From Gnetum montanum (Eukaryota > Streptophyta > Gnetopsida > Gnetales > Gnetaceae): 64,000 nt of DNA. The notes below the pieces were generated by a model that had not been told where the DNA came from, did no database searches, and saw only the letters and a list, made by a program, of their open reading frames with translations. The stretch spans positions 1 to 64,000 of the forward strand of contig MNCI01034246.1 of NCBI GenBank assembly GCA_015680685.1, written 5' to 3'. Every line of letters starts with the position of its first letter. Within the stretch, counting starts at the first letter, position 1. Both the position numbers and the translations under genes were made by a program. This document shows positions 48,080 through 59,270 of the stretch, piece by piece.

Positions 48080-50240
48080 ATACAAAAGTGCCTGTATGTA
48101 GCAACCATAGAACAAGAGAACACCCCATGGTTGATAGCTAATCCAAAGAGAAACTCACCAACATGCATGGAATGAACTAAGGGAACAACTCGTACCCACA
48201 ACGAAAGCATAGATACACTGGAATATTAGCGTTGCCAACTTTCAACCCTTAACCTAAAAACATCAATTGGGAGAAGTTGGGAACTTCTAAGAAATTCAAA
48301 TAAGCACTCATTATTTTGGATCTCTTCCTTTCAATTCAGTCATGGGGGAGATGGCCACCTATGTTGATCATTTTCAGTCCTCAGTTCTTTTAATTTTTTT
48401 TTTACACATTTTTGTTTTACAAATTTCTTTAACTTTTCTTGTTTTTGTTTTATAACATCGTTTATACTTTTTTATTTTATTTGTGTGTTTGTGTGTGTGT
48501 GTGTGTGTGTGTCTTATCCATTTTGTTAAGTTTGTCACCCAATAAGTGCTCTTAATGATGGTATGAACTATTTTTCTATTGGTTGCTAATGTTTGGTTTT
48601 TACCTTTAAGTTACGATGTTGATACTAAAGCATGGTTCTTTTGATATAGCAGGCAGTGAGTCCACATCATCGATTCATCCATAAATCTCTATGGTCTCTC
48701 TTGGCTTGGAACTGTACAGTCCCTTTCTTCAAAATAATAATAGCTATCAACAAATTTGTGATTGGGTATTTCTCAAACTAAGGAAGGACTCAAGGATTGA
48801 AAAGGGTGTGGCTTCAAAGGAACTTGATGCGTTTGTGCTGGCCATTCTCTTAGGTGCTTGGATGTTTTCTTCTTGAGTTTTCCTACCATTTCAACGTTAC
48901 CCAATTATCAGGAAGCTGAGAAAATATGAATAATAAGTCTTTGCATGGTATGGTTCTCACGCAAAAACACACAAAAAAATAGTGAGGATTCAAAGCACAT
49001 CCCTTAGACGAAATAATCATCTGGGTTACAAGAACTGGTTATGGAACTAAAGTAAACATGTTCCCTCTAACTAAGGCCCTTCTTGCTTCCTATTCTCTCC
49101 TCCTTTGCTTCGTCGGAATGATGGTGGCTCTTTGGTGAAGGCATTCATGTTACTTCAAGTGGATGGATTGGCTGAATGCATTAATGCGAAGTCACTGGAT
49201 GTGGTTTGTTTGAGGCCAGACTTGGAATGGGATCTACTAAGTCACATTAATTATTAAATACACAAGGGGATGTACACCACCTTGTTCTTGAGACTCCATT
49301 CCATTCTCTTCTCTCCATCCTTCTCTCTATTGTTCACCTCATTGCCAGTTGTATTTGTAGTCTATATTTTGGTTGATGCATTGTTTTTTTTGGGTAAATT
49401 CTTGTGGTTAAGACTTTAACTCTTGTTCCAAATGACATTCCCAGAGCCTACGAACTCTTTGAATATGGGTTTTTCAGGGCATTAAGGGCATGAACCTGCT
49501 TTGAGGAGGACCCACTGGCATTCCTATTTGGTGCACCAGTTACATTCTTTCCCTTAAAATTTTTGAAATCAACTCTATTTTTTTCATTTCCATCTTGACA
49601 TCCATTTCATCGATGTTACAATTGTCTCTTTTTATTCATCTTTCTTATTCCTTATTTTTTTCCATTTTTTCTCTATCAGAGGTTTGCTCTCAGTCATGGG
49701 GGTCCTGGTTCAATTTTTTCGATTTTCTCCTAACCCCTACACCTTCGGTAGTCACCAATATTATATCTCCAAATCTACATTAGCCATATCAGAACAATGG
49801 GCCTTACATCGAAGCAAGGTATCAATTGTAGTATGATTCATTTACCCTTGCTAATATAATATTGTGTTTTGTGTGCAAATGACAATCATACAACAATGGA
49901 TTGGATATGGATGGAATACTTGGAATGGATTGGTGCTGAAGTAGTTATGCAAGGAATAAGACTGATGATGCACTTACGGATAGACAACGAAAGGTACAAT
50001 CTTGGCGTTGGCAGTAGCAGACTTCTTCTCTCTTCTCTCTTCTCTCTCAGTTGCCAAATAAGTCCTGATGTCAAATGTATAAAGTCTTCACTTTTGTTGT
50101 CATGAACACTGGTTTTTTCATGTTCTATAATGATGATCTGTTCACATATCATCCCATTCACCATTAGTTCCATTCAAGTCAATAATCCCATACCTTCCCA
50201 ATATTTTGTAAGGAACTTGAGGACAAGTTTTTATTGAATC
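48080..50240 (+). other. Element C noncoding region
   Basis: No gene. It aligns in part with the spacer of element A (48940-49050 with 7380-7480 reversed). Short open frames such as 49869-50105 have no recognisable content. pol and the third ORF are missing here. Confidence 0.6.
48481..48513 (+). repeat. (TG)n microsatellite
   Basis: About 33 bases of TG repeats with one interruption near the left end. Confidence 0.95.
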
Positions 50241-50249
50241 ATGGGGGTA
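50241..50249 (+). promoter_or_regulatory. Element C polypurine tract
   Basis: ATGGGGGTA directly before the 3' LTR, the shared family form. Confidence 0.8.
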
Positions 50250-51019
50250 TGATGGGACGCGACTGCGATATCGCGTACACGATATCGCAGCTGTCGTCAG
50301 TTCTATAAATAAGAGGCACCTCTCCCTTGTTTCTCCACCTAGATATAGACCTTAGCCAAACTCTTGCCATTTTTCCATTCTAGAGTTAGAATAATTTCCA
50401 TGTGCTCGCAATAGGAGTCCCAAAGTGAACAGATCTTTATGCGAGAAAATATTGTACCTGAGCACACGTTTGTGTATAGAAATAAAGACGAACTTTTGGA
50501 TAAACCTTGCAATGCATGGACTAAGCTAAATAGGACTTTAATTAATGTTAATGGTTAAATTATTTATTAGTTAATTAATCTCTCAACCCTCAACTCTCAT
50601 AGTTAAGTGCATTCAATATGACTGCTTCAAGCACATGTTACGCTTGGTAATCCCAGTAATGAATAGCGTTTGGTAATCCCAGTAGTGTTGCATTAGTTTA
50701 GGGTGTGAAACGGCAAGTGGGAACAGATATTGATGCTAGGATAATTAAGGCTTAGTTAGTTAAAGTTAGTTACTTAGTCTCTTCACCCTTTCCCTCATTA
50801 GCATAGGCAATAAAACATAAAAGATATAAAAATCACATGCCTCCGACTTACTTAACCATACAACTATGAAAAATATAAGTGAGTCTGGGAAGATAACGAA
50901 CAATTAAACTTAAGTGTTCCATAAGGTGTGTAGGCACTTATTCTGTGGAGTTCAACTGAATCGTGCATGTAACGCTCATATTCGTATGGTTGAGTGTAGG
51001 GGTACCTCGTCACTCATCA
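50250..51019 (+). repeat. Element C 3' LTR
   Basis: 770 bp. U3 has paired palindromes: TGCGATATCGCG, then CGATATCGCA, spaced by TACA (50264-50289). TATAAATAA follows at 50304-50312. The word GCGTACACGATATCGCA (50273-50289) recurs exactly in the internal block of element D. Confidence 0.93.
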
Positions 51020-52101
51020 CCAAGCTAAACATAGTATCTTTAATATAAATAAGAAAGATATCTTATTCGAGAAGATGGTTGTGATTTTTATGAACAATAT
51101 TAGATAATGATCATAATTAAAAAAAAATCCTCATGATCAAAACCCTCTAAAAAAAATTTACATTGAAAATATCTTTCAAGAAAACCATTGATAATAAGAA
51201 GATTAGAACTAATTTGACCATCAACTTATATGGAGTTAATAACAAGTAAAGTACCTTTTATGTATTAAGAATTAAAAAAATTCCATGCATGGTTCTCCCT
51301 CTATTTTCAACAAGTTAACATGATTCTTGATGAAGGAACTCTTAGCATTATGCTAATCCCATTTTTGTTTGACTAAGCAAACATAAGCAAGTTGTTGTTG
51401 AAGAATAATATTAAAAAGATCATTTTGTATTGCAGTTTTGATTTGTTGAATTTCATCGTAGATTTTTTCCCAATATCCCTTTGTCTTTTGGCATATTTTT
51501 TATCCAACTAGTGGGAAAAATTTCAAACAAAATATATAGAATTTACCATGGGGTCTCATTTCTACATTTACCAAGAAAATACCTTTTCTAGAAGGAATAA
51601 GAAATGAAGATGAATTTATATGGAAAAGCTCATAACATTGAATTGGAGATTTAAAACCAAATTTCAAATTAAGAGAAAGAGAAAAATGATCTGTCAGAGT
51701 TGCATATTTATAAAATTTATCCTTTTTATCATAAAACCATGAATAATAATTAGAAAAATAAAAAAGATTAAGTCTTCAAAAATCTAGTTATTACTTCCAT
51801 AAAGGTTAGACCTAGTAAACCAATCATCTCGATGAACATTTAATCCAAAAACATTAGATAAACTTTTTTTTTTCTTAAGATCATACCAAATATAAAGTTC
51901 ATGACCTACAAACTAAGAATAAGCTACATCAATTTTATCATAAGAATCTTCTATCATATTAAAATCACCACCAAATTACTAAAGAATGTTAGGAAAACTT
52001 CAAAGAAGAAATTGCCATAGAGTAGTTGTATTTGTAGAAGTATTATAAGCATAAATATTGCAAATATCAAAAGGACTTAAAGAAACTTGAATAATTACAC
52101 A
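51020..52101 (-). pseudogene. LINE endonuclease (second half) and linker
   Basis: Minus strand. The AP-type endonuclease shows ICNIYAYNTSTNTTTLW near 52060 (family: VNVYAP), then the GGDFNMIED block with catalytic GDFN codons at 51958-51969. A downstream stretch near 51790-51680 (NFINMQL, SDHFSL-like) marks the domain end. The linker toward RT occupies 51500-51025. Endonuclease nicks the target for priming. The first five bases are the right target duplication of element C. Stops are frequent. Confidence 0.75.
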
Positions 52102-52956
52102 TAATGAACAATGATTCATCTGGCTGTGATATTGAACCCCCAATATCAGATCCACAATATCCGGTATGCGATATCGCAACGTAAGTAACGATATCAAATA
52201 CGCGATATCGTGACTCTTGTGCGGGCCTATAAATACTCATGCAGGTGCATGTAAGGAGTCAAGATTTTAGATAGAAGTTAGTCAGTATTAGTTAGTTCTT
52301 AGCTTTCATTTCTAGTTCTTCTCAACCCTTTCCCCCAATGCATGCCCGTAGTGTGATGATTGTAATTCTACAACATCCTTTATTCGAGTGTGACGTACTT
52401 GGACATGCACATGACCAGAAATAAAGATCAAGATTACTTCATCATTGTAGCATTCACTTAGTTTAATTATTTAATTATTATTTTTATTAAACGCGGAATG
52501 ACTACGACTTAATCATGAGCATCTACGTATGACTACTTGGTATTCCAGTAGTGTACTTAGGCCATGTGCTTGGTAATCCCAGTGGTAGTCGTGCATGAGG
52601 CCTAAGATGTGTATAGATGATTAAGAAATGAATGCTCATTGCACTTAGGCTAGCTTATATTCTCTCTCCCTATCTGCTATTAGCTTAAACCCTCTCTCCC
52701 TTTCCTCTTAGCCTAATTAAAGTTATTTTCCATTACCTCCAAGAGTAGCATTAGTTTAGGAACATATCATATAGCTCACTCTAGACTAAACCATATGTGA
52801 CAAAGCATATACTAGTCTAGGTGGGAAGATAGCGAACTATGATCAAAGAGTAACTATCTAGATACCACAACTAGCCTATCTATAGAGTTCAACTAAATTG
52901 TGCGTGAAACACTGGTATTCATATAGTTGAGTGTAGGGGTACCTCACCACTCATCA
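52102..52956 (+). repeat. Element D 5' LTR
   Basis: 855 bp. The first bases are TAATGA where the 3' copy has TGATGA. U3 holds a chain of GATATC/AATATC words (52128-52210), the last being CGCGATATCG at 52201-52210, followed by TATAAATA at 52228-52235. U5 ends CACCACTCATCA. Confidence 0.93.
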
Positions 52957-52976
52957 TTAGCATCATTGTCGGGGAA
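52957..52976 (+). promoter_or_regulatory. Element D primer-binding site (tRNA-Asp type)
   Basis: TTAGCATCATTGTCGGGGAA abuts the LTR. It is a transition-rich version of the tRNA-Asp complement. Confidence 0.75.
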
Positions 52977-53098
52977 GGTGCTAGTTATTTATATTAGTTA
53001 CATCATACAAGATCATTGTAACAAAGTATTAATGATATGTCTTTTAGAAAAATAATAATAAGAACAATTGCAATTAAATCACACACAAATTCACAACC

Positions 53099-55138
53099 AT
53101 GTCTCTCTCACAAGACTTTGACAACGCAACAACTAGTGAGGCAATTCATTAGAGAACCAACAAATTATATGATGATAAAGATAAAGTTTGGAGAACCCAA
53201 TATGATGTAGGGGTGTCCTATGAGCATAAACACAAACAACATCATCCCAACTCACAAATGCATAACATACCTAGTGACGATGAACCCCTACTGGCCACTA
53301 AGAGCCTAATAGAAATACAAGAGGCTATTCGAATATCCCACAAGCATCGTAAGAAAAGCCTTCTACCTAGGCTTGACTTAAACAACTTTCCTAAGTTTTC
53401 AGGAGCCTATGATTTAGATCCACAACATCATCTACAAGCCTTCCATGATGCCTATGTATGGAAAAACATTGATAATGGATGGAAAAAACTTAATCTCTTT
53501 CCTATGATACTCGTTGGCCAAGAAAAAGTATGGTATAGGTCCTTAAAACCAAAATCAATTCGATGTTGGCCAACAATGGTAGAACTCTTCAACAAAAGAT
53601 ATCAAACCTATGCAAGAGTATCAACCTTGAGGAAACAAATCCAAGAGTGGAAACAAGCACAACATGAACCCTTGGATATGGCCTTAGATAAATATTATGC
53701 ATTGTTAAACAACTACCCAGACCATAGATTCTCCGAGGAAAGGCTAATGTACCATATCATAGATGGGCTCCAAAATGAAACAAGGGAAACCCTAGGTATG
53801 TATGCTCGAGGTCAACTATATGAACTACGAATGCATCAGGTCCAAGAGCTTATTAAGAAGGTAGCAGAAGAAGAAAGAGAAATGGATAAATGGGTGAATG
53901 TTAAAAGATCTCAACAGGACCAAAATCTTAAATCAACAAGGGCCCATGATAATGAAGAGGAGAAATCAACTCACCTCAAGGAGGTGGAACCATCTTTTCC
54001 AACACTACAATCATTGGATGAAATTGAGGCAAAGATCAATAAGATGATGGAAGGGATGCATAAAAAATGTAGAGAATATGCCAACATTATTGGAGGTAGA
54101 GTCATGATGAACCAAGAAATAGGACAAAAAACCCTTAGACAATTAGAAAGAAGGTTAGGAGAGAATAAGAGCTCAACTGCCAATCATACATGTCAATGCA
54201 ACATTTGCCTGTACGATCACCCCAAGGGCCAATGCCTAATCTTGTTACATTTATAGGATCATTGGAGAAGGGTGTTACACTCAAAGTTTGTATAGAGATA
54301 CTGTGTTCGATCATAGTGGCAACAATCCTAGTCATGTGGGAGGCCACTCCCAAACTAGTTATACCCTTCATACCATCCGAACTTAAGTGCTTATCAAGTC
54401 CAACATCCTGTTTCCCCAACCAAGTCAACATCCTCTATCTCACCACATTATTATCATTCTCCTCAATACTATCAACCCATATCCTCGCCAATAGGACCAC
54501 CACCTTGGGTACCTTGCACTTCTCAATTTCAACATTCTCATCCTTCACCTCCTTCCATATCACCACCAATTATGCCTGAAGGGTTTTCACCATCGCATCA
54601 ACCCATGAATGTTACTTGTGCTTCTATTGTCGAAGGCATCAACAGTGGGAACCTTTTGCAACATCGAAGGAATCCCTTCTTTAGAAATGACCGTAAGAAG
54701 GGATAGCATAGTTCTGAGACCACTGCATCTTCCAACACAGCACAAGCCCAACACTGTGGTGCATCTCTCTCTACAAACCCAACGCCTCATGTCATCTCAT
54801 CAGGGCTACCAATTAACACTCCAACAACTATTCAGCCCAATGAATATAACCATGATAGGAGACATCATGATGCTTGCATACCACCTTACAGTCACGGGTG
54901 CCATAGTGGGTCAACCACTCATCAATTAACTACATCTTATAAATTGCCCCACTATGTTTACTATCATCAAGTGTGTGAACCCCACTCAGGGTATGTTCCA
55001 ACCACCACATCAAAAGACACCTAGTGGTTTGGATATGACAGAATCCTAATAAGTCCAACATGAAAGGATCCCAACTTTTCATTTATTAATCCTCACTATG
55101 CTAAACTATTTAGTTATAGGGGGTATCCTCCATTCTAA
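53099..55138 (+). pseudogene. Element D gag
   Basis: One register of 680 codons, ATG 53099 (MSLSQDFDNATT) to TAA 55136-55138, with about 8 TAG and 1 TGA inside and no frameshift. The longest open part is 53213-54256. Domains: charged His-rich N-terminus; gag core around LDLNNFPKFSGAYDLDPQHH (near 53385), EKVWYRSLKPKSI and QHEPLDMALDKYYALL (near 53675); a Lys/Glu coiled-coil stretch near 53850-54050; knuckle CNICLYDHPKGQC near 54200; Pro/Ser/His/Tyr-rich tail ending SYRGYPPF. Colinear with B gag. The first stop replaces a Trp (B reads IHWRTN), and codons 406 and 411 are TAG where B has CAG. No protease follows. Confidence 0.9.
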
Positions 55139-55690
55139 CAAGAAGGACTAATAAATATTTTTCATGTTCTTTAGTTTTACAATTTTTTGTTTTCTAGTTT
55201 TTCATTTTTCAATTTATTATTTTGTCTTTTTATATTTTTATCTTTTTTATCTTTTTATAAGTAATCTCATCTACGAATAAGACACTCATGTTTCTCCTTG
55301 GTTGAGGTGTTGTTCTATGTTATCAAGTCTTAGGTGATGAATTATTTGGACAACGAGCCCACAACATCCTTTAGGGAGGATCCACTTTTGTGACTTTTAT
55401 AATTTGTACTTGTTGCACACCCTCACATTATTTTATACCCTCTGAGTATTGTGTCACCAAAAATATTCTTTCCCTCATCATCATTCTTCCAGTTCAAACG
55501 TTCCTATGTACTAACACATGCCCTTTTTCCTCATACTCTTCATGACCTTCATTACCAGATTTTACACCATGATACTTTTTCGGTGTCATCAAGCCTGATC
55601 AACATTACCCTGGAGCCTTCACATTGACCTAAAGTCCTTAGTTTACATTGCAGAATTTTAAAAAAATTATCAATAACTCCAAATATCCTA
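55139..55690 (+). other. Element D noncoding spacer
   Basis: Between gag and the internal U3-like block. T-rich at 55150-55260. No gene seen. No pol sequence remains. Confidence 0.6.
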
Positions 55691-55699
55691 TTTTCATTA

Positions 55700-55770
55700 G
55701 GCCACAATATTGGGGTCGTGCTATTGCGTACACGATATCGCATCCTTTTAACCTATATATATGGGTCCCC
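55700..55770 (+). promoter_or_regulatory. Internal U3-like promoter block of element D
   Basis: ACAATATTGG (55704-55713), then GCGTACACGATATCGCA (55726-55742), then TATATATAT (55754-55762). The 17-base word is identical to one in the 3' LTR of element C, and ACAATATT/GATATCG words fill the LTR U3 of D itself. In the LTRs the palindrome ends 14-17 bases before the TATA box; here 11. The third ORF starts about 505 bp downstream. There is no LTR end or U5 nearby. The leader after the TATA box resembles the corresponding stretch in element A. Confidence 0.6.
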
Positions 55771-56253
55771 CCTCCCGTGAACATCAACATCATTTGTAAC
55801 TATTCACGTGGGGGATTTTTTCCCAATTTTCTTCTATGACTTGCAACCTACGCACCTCTTGATCTACTAGTCCTAACTTGCTCACTAGCGCTCCGATTTG
55901 CATTCCGTTCAAACCTATCTGAACCTAGAGTGTTTAGCTTAGTCGTGGGGGAGGGGTACACTTTAAATTGTACATAAATTTTTCAAAATTCTTCATCACC
56001 CAAAAGACACTATCAAGGGTAATTAGTTATAAAAATAATAAACATGTGCCAAAAATAATTTCATCTCCTTATCTATACTAGGAAATTAAACATTAAAATC
56101 ACCTAAGAAAAGTGGGCCAAATATTAAAACCTTTTGGGGAAATTTCCATAAAATTTCTACCTTTAAATCACATGGGATAAGAAACAAATTCATTCAGGCA
56201 AGAAGTAAGGTATAACTTAACTCTTGCAAACAACCTTACTAATGATTGGCCCT

Positions 56254-56265
56254 GTGTGATTGCAG
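56254..56265 (+). promoter_or_regulatory. Possible splice acceptor before the third ORF
   Basis: GTGTGATTGCAG directly abuts the ATG of the third ORF. The A counterpart reads GTGATTGCAA. Splicing of a subgenomic RNA would be one way to express a downstream ORF. No matching donor was proven. Confidence 0.35.
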
Positions 56266-58950
56266 ATGGCCCCAAAGCATGGACAACAAGAAGGTCCTTC
56301 TCAAGGCGTGTCTAAGCGACCCAGGAGAGGTAGAGGATAGGTGTCTACTGAACACTATGCAAAGAAAGAGGTGCAATCATTTAGTATCCATCAAGAGACT
56401 TCTACTACTGTACAATCAGGACAGGTAGAACGTAGAGCTGCTGCTGCACCTAAATAGAGATAACACCTCACGTTGGCCCTGGAGTGTGTTCAGGTCATCT
56501 GTGAAAGATCCACATCAGCTGCAATGATTGTGGAATTAAAATTTAGACCCTTCATAGAATTCACTCCTAAGGCCATTAAGGACCAGCTCAAAGGGTCCCC
56601 ATTATGGCCTATCCTCTTTGAAAGCAGTGCCTGGTACTTAGGAGAAACATACCAATTTTGGCACAATAAAAAAGAAGGCACCACGGTTGATATTGGTGGT
56701 GTGTCTATTGATTTTTATTCCAAGGTCATTTTGAAAGTGTTAAACCTTCCAAATACGGGGCTGAAAGTTGCTCACTTGTCCACTTTCTCCGACATAGATG
56801 CATGAAAGATGTGGTTGATGAGGGCATACAGTAAAGAAGATAAGACATATGGAGAGTTGATGCTGGAAGAAAGGCTATACTTCAAAATTCAAACTTATCA
56901 CATCTTCCTTAAAAGAGGACTGAACAAAATTTTAACATATGCAGCATGAGGAAGTGTGATATTGATGGGAAAGGTTAACGTTAACCTGTCTCATCTATAT
57001 CGCATGGAGATCTTAAGGCGGTTTGAAGAATGCAAGATAGGGAAGTTTCCATTGCCCTTCCATTGTCTCATTAAGAAGCTATGCAAGTGTGCTAGCATTT
57101 TGGGGTACACCAATGACATCCTTAGAAGAGCCCAAAATGCTTCGTTCGCTGAATTGTTGAAGCCACCAGCTCCAAGAAAAAGTGTAGGTGAGACACTGGA
57201 GCTAGAGCTAGAGCAAGAAAAAATGGTGGGACCTACTGCAACTCAAACTATAGGGCCTAGCCAACTTCCAAGCATGAGGCCCAGTCAACAAGAAGAAGTA
57301 GGGCCTAGCATGAGCTAGCGAGACCAACCACCGCCACCATCGTAGGATTATCGACTGTCGATGAGCCATCTCAGGGCAATCACTCAGATGGTTAGTTAGG
57401 GAAGTCGTGATGATGCTAATCTCTTCCACATCATCGATGATACCATACAAACCACTGTCTCTATAAATCATGCATGAGGTGAGGTGTCCATTCAGATAAG
57501 AGAAGGGGAGACTTAGTGGTAATAACATATCTTAGGGAATGCTGCATCCTTTTGGGTGCAATTGGAGACTAGTGAAGGAGCCATAGTCGTGGTCATGTAG
57601 CACCAGGATGTAGTGGGAGCCATAGAGGTGGTCATAGAACACATTAAAGAATCCTTCAACATCCCTATTGTGCCACCAGTAGACTTCACAAGAGCACGTG
57701 ATGCTCAAAATTTGGCTGGTCCCTTGATGACTCCTACAGAGCATGAGGATGTGCTTAATTGGTTGCTGCAAATACGACAAGTAATGACGTCCTTGTTTGA
57801 CATCCCATAAGATGTCATGATAGCACAATAGGACCTCATCTCCACCAAGGGAAAGTTGGTCATGACAGAGATTAGGGCCAAGAATGTAGAAGTGGAGTTA
57901 GCAAGACTCCAAGAAAGGCTTGTAACCTTGCAAGCTGCATAGTGGGACCCCTCTGAATTCGTTCCCATAGACTAGTTGGACACCTTGAGGACCGAGAAAC
58001 TCAATAAAATTTTGGTGGATAATAAAAGAGTGGCAAAGAAGAAAGAGAAGGCTAACTAGGATGCCTTCAAGGCACATGCACAAACCTACGCACACGTCAA
58101 GGCACTTAGAGCCTTACAAGAAGAGAATAAATAGCTCATTGCTAATAATCTTTGGTTCACTGCTGTGGAGAAATAGAAGAATGTTCTCAAAGAAAACTTT
58201 AAACAGTTATGAGAAAAATTGATTAGGATCAACTAAGACATGAATCGTTTGGCCAAAGAGAATTGAACCCTCTCAACAGATGAGGTACGTGCAATATGTC
58301 AAAAGATGACCATCAAAATAAGCACGTGGAAAAATGAGGCCAAGTGGCACAAGAAGTTAAAGAAGCATTTCTGAGACTAGGTGGGAATGTACAAGTAAGT
58401 TATAAAAAAGGAGATCCATATGGCCAAGGCCGACATCAACACTTTCAGTGCTCAAAACACCAATTGGCGAGCCATATTGGATACATATGCATTTGTCCAC
58501 TAGGAAAAACTTAAAAGCTGGGACCTGCAGATTCAGGATCTCACAGAGTACATCTAATTGGAAAACCTGTGGTATGCCAATCTAGCCATGTTAATAGCAG
58601 GACACCCAAGGATAAAGCTCAAGAGGTAGGTAGCTACCATCTATGCCAAATATGAAGTGGAATTTGCAGAGCACAAGAAAATGTTGCAAAGACTAGAAGT
58701 TGCAAATTCTGAACTAGAGGTGGTTAAAGTAAGCTACCAAGGACAAAAAAATGTCATAGTAGACTTGGCTCGACAACTTACAGATTTTTAGGAGTACAGG
58801 GACAAAGCCAGAGCCTATAAAGAAGAACGACGGTTATTTGTGGCCTGGTAGGTCAAAGCAAACAAAATGTTTCTGCAACTACTATGCCCATGGGAGGTGC
58901 TGAGTCCATCAAACATTGGAACATCAGCATCAACAACACAGGATCCCTGA
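56266..58950 (+). pseudogene. Element D third ORF (unknown accessory protein)
   Basis: One register of 895 codons from ATG 56266 (MAPKHGQQEGPSQG) to TGA 58948-58950, with no net frameshift but about 18 TAG, 6 TGA and 7 TAA inside by eye. A basic N-terminus (KRPRRGRG) could be a nuclear signal. A globular part spans about codons 85-260 (KFRPFIEFTPKAIKDQLKG, AWYLGETYQFWHN, VSIDFYSKVILKVLNLP). A Pro/Ser/Gln-rich linker follows, then a long Lys/Glu/Leu/Gln-rich region from about codon 520 that is probably coiled coil (RLEVANSELEVVKVSYQGQ near 58700). Homologous to 3327-6080 of element A. No signal peptide or membrane segment seen. The fold resembles extra ORFs of plant Tat/Athila elements; function unknown. 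Confidence 0.75.
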
Positions 58951-59260
58951 ACGGAAGAGGAAAAGCTCTAGGCACTGCTTCAACGTCATCAAATTCCAAC
59001 TCCTAGAAAACAAGACAAGGGTAAGTGTCCCATGGAGGAGCCACTGCCACCTAGAACCACATGAGCCAAATAAATTTTACAATTTTGCAATTGTGTGATT
59101 TTGTAATTTTGTAATTTTGTGCTGTGTCCCAATTTTGTTCTATTGAGTTCTCCACTATGACATGAATAAATTTCCCATCAATCAATAATCCCATACTTAT
59201 CCACTGTGTAATCAATGAGGCTTGTTCTCATTTTGACTCGAGGACAAGTTTTCATTCAGT
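58951..59260 (+). other. Element D 3' untranslated region
   Basis: No gene. Contains TTTTGCAATTGTG/TTTTGTAATTTTG mini-repeats near 59080-59125. Its beginning matches B near 29950-30000. Confidence 0.5.
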
Positions 59261-59270
59261 CGTGGGGGTA
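59261..59270 (+). promoter_or_regulatory. Element D polypurine tract
   Basis: CGTGGGGGTA directly before the 3' LTR. Confidence 0.8.

Larger units (their letters stand above)
44083..51019 (+). mobile_element. Element C: gag-protease LTR retrotransposon without pol
   Basis: 6.9 kb, plus strand, LTRs 44083-44854 and 50250-51019, perfect target duplication CCAAG. It contains a tRNA-Asp-type primer site, one long gag-protease frame, then about 2.1 kb of noncoding sequence, and a polypurine tract. RT, RNase H, integrase and the third ORF are absent. Gag and noncoding parts are related to element A, so C looks like a deletion derivative of an A-like lineage. The insertion cut the LINE. Confidence 0.93.

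Noticed and set aside
48481-48513. Functional regulatory TG tract
   Set aside because: A simple microsatellite in the noncoding part of element C; nothing indicates a role.
49869-50105. Small gene at the 3' side of element C
   Set aside because: No homologous frame in A, B or D and overlapping frames on both strands; likely chance.
55700-55770. Solo LTR or nested LTR fragment
   Set aside because: Only U3 words and a TATA box are present, without TG/CA ends, R/U5 or target duplication. An equivalent block occurs at the same place in element A. Not fully excluded.
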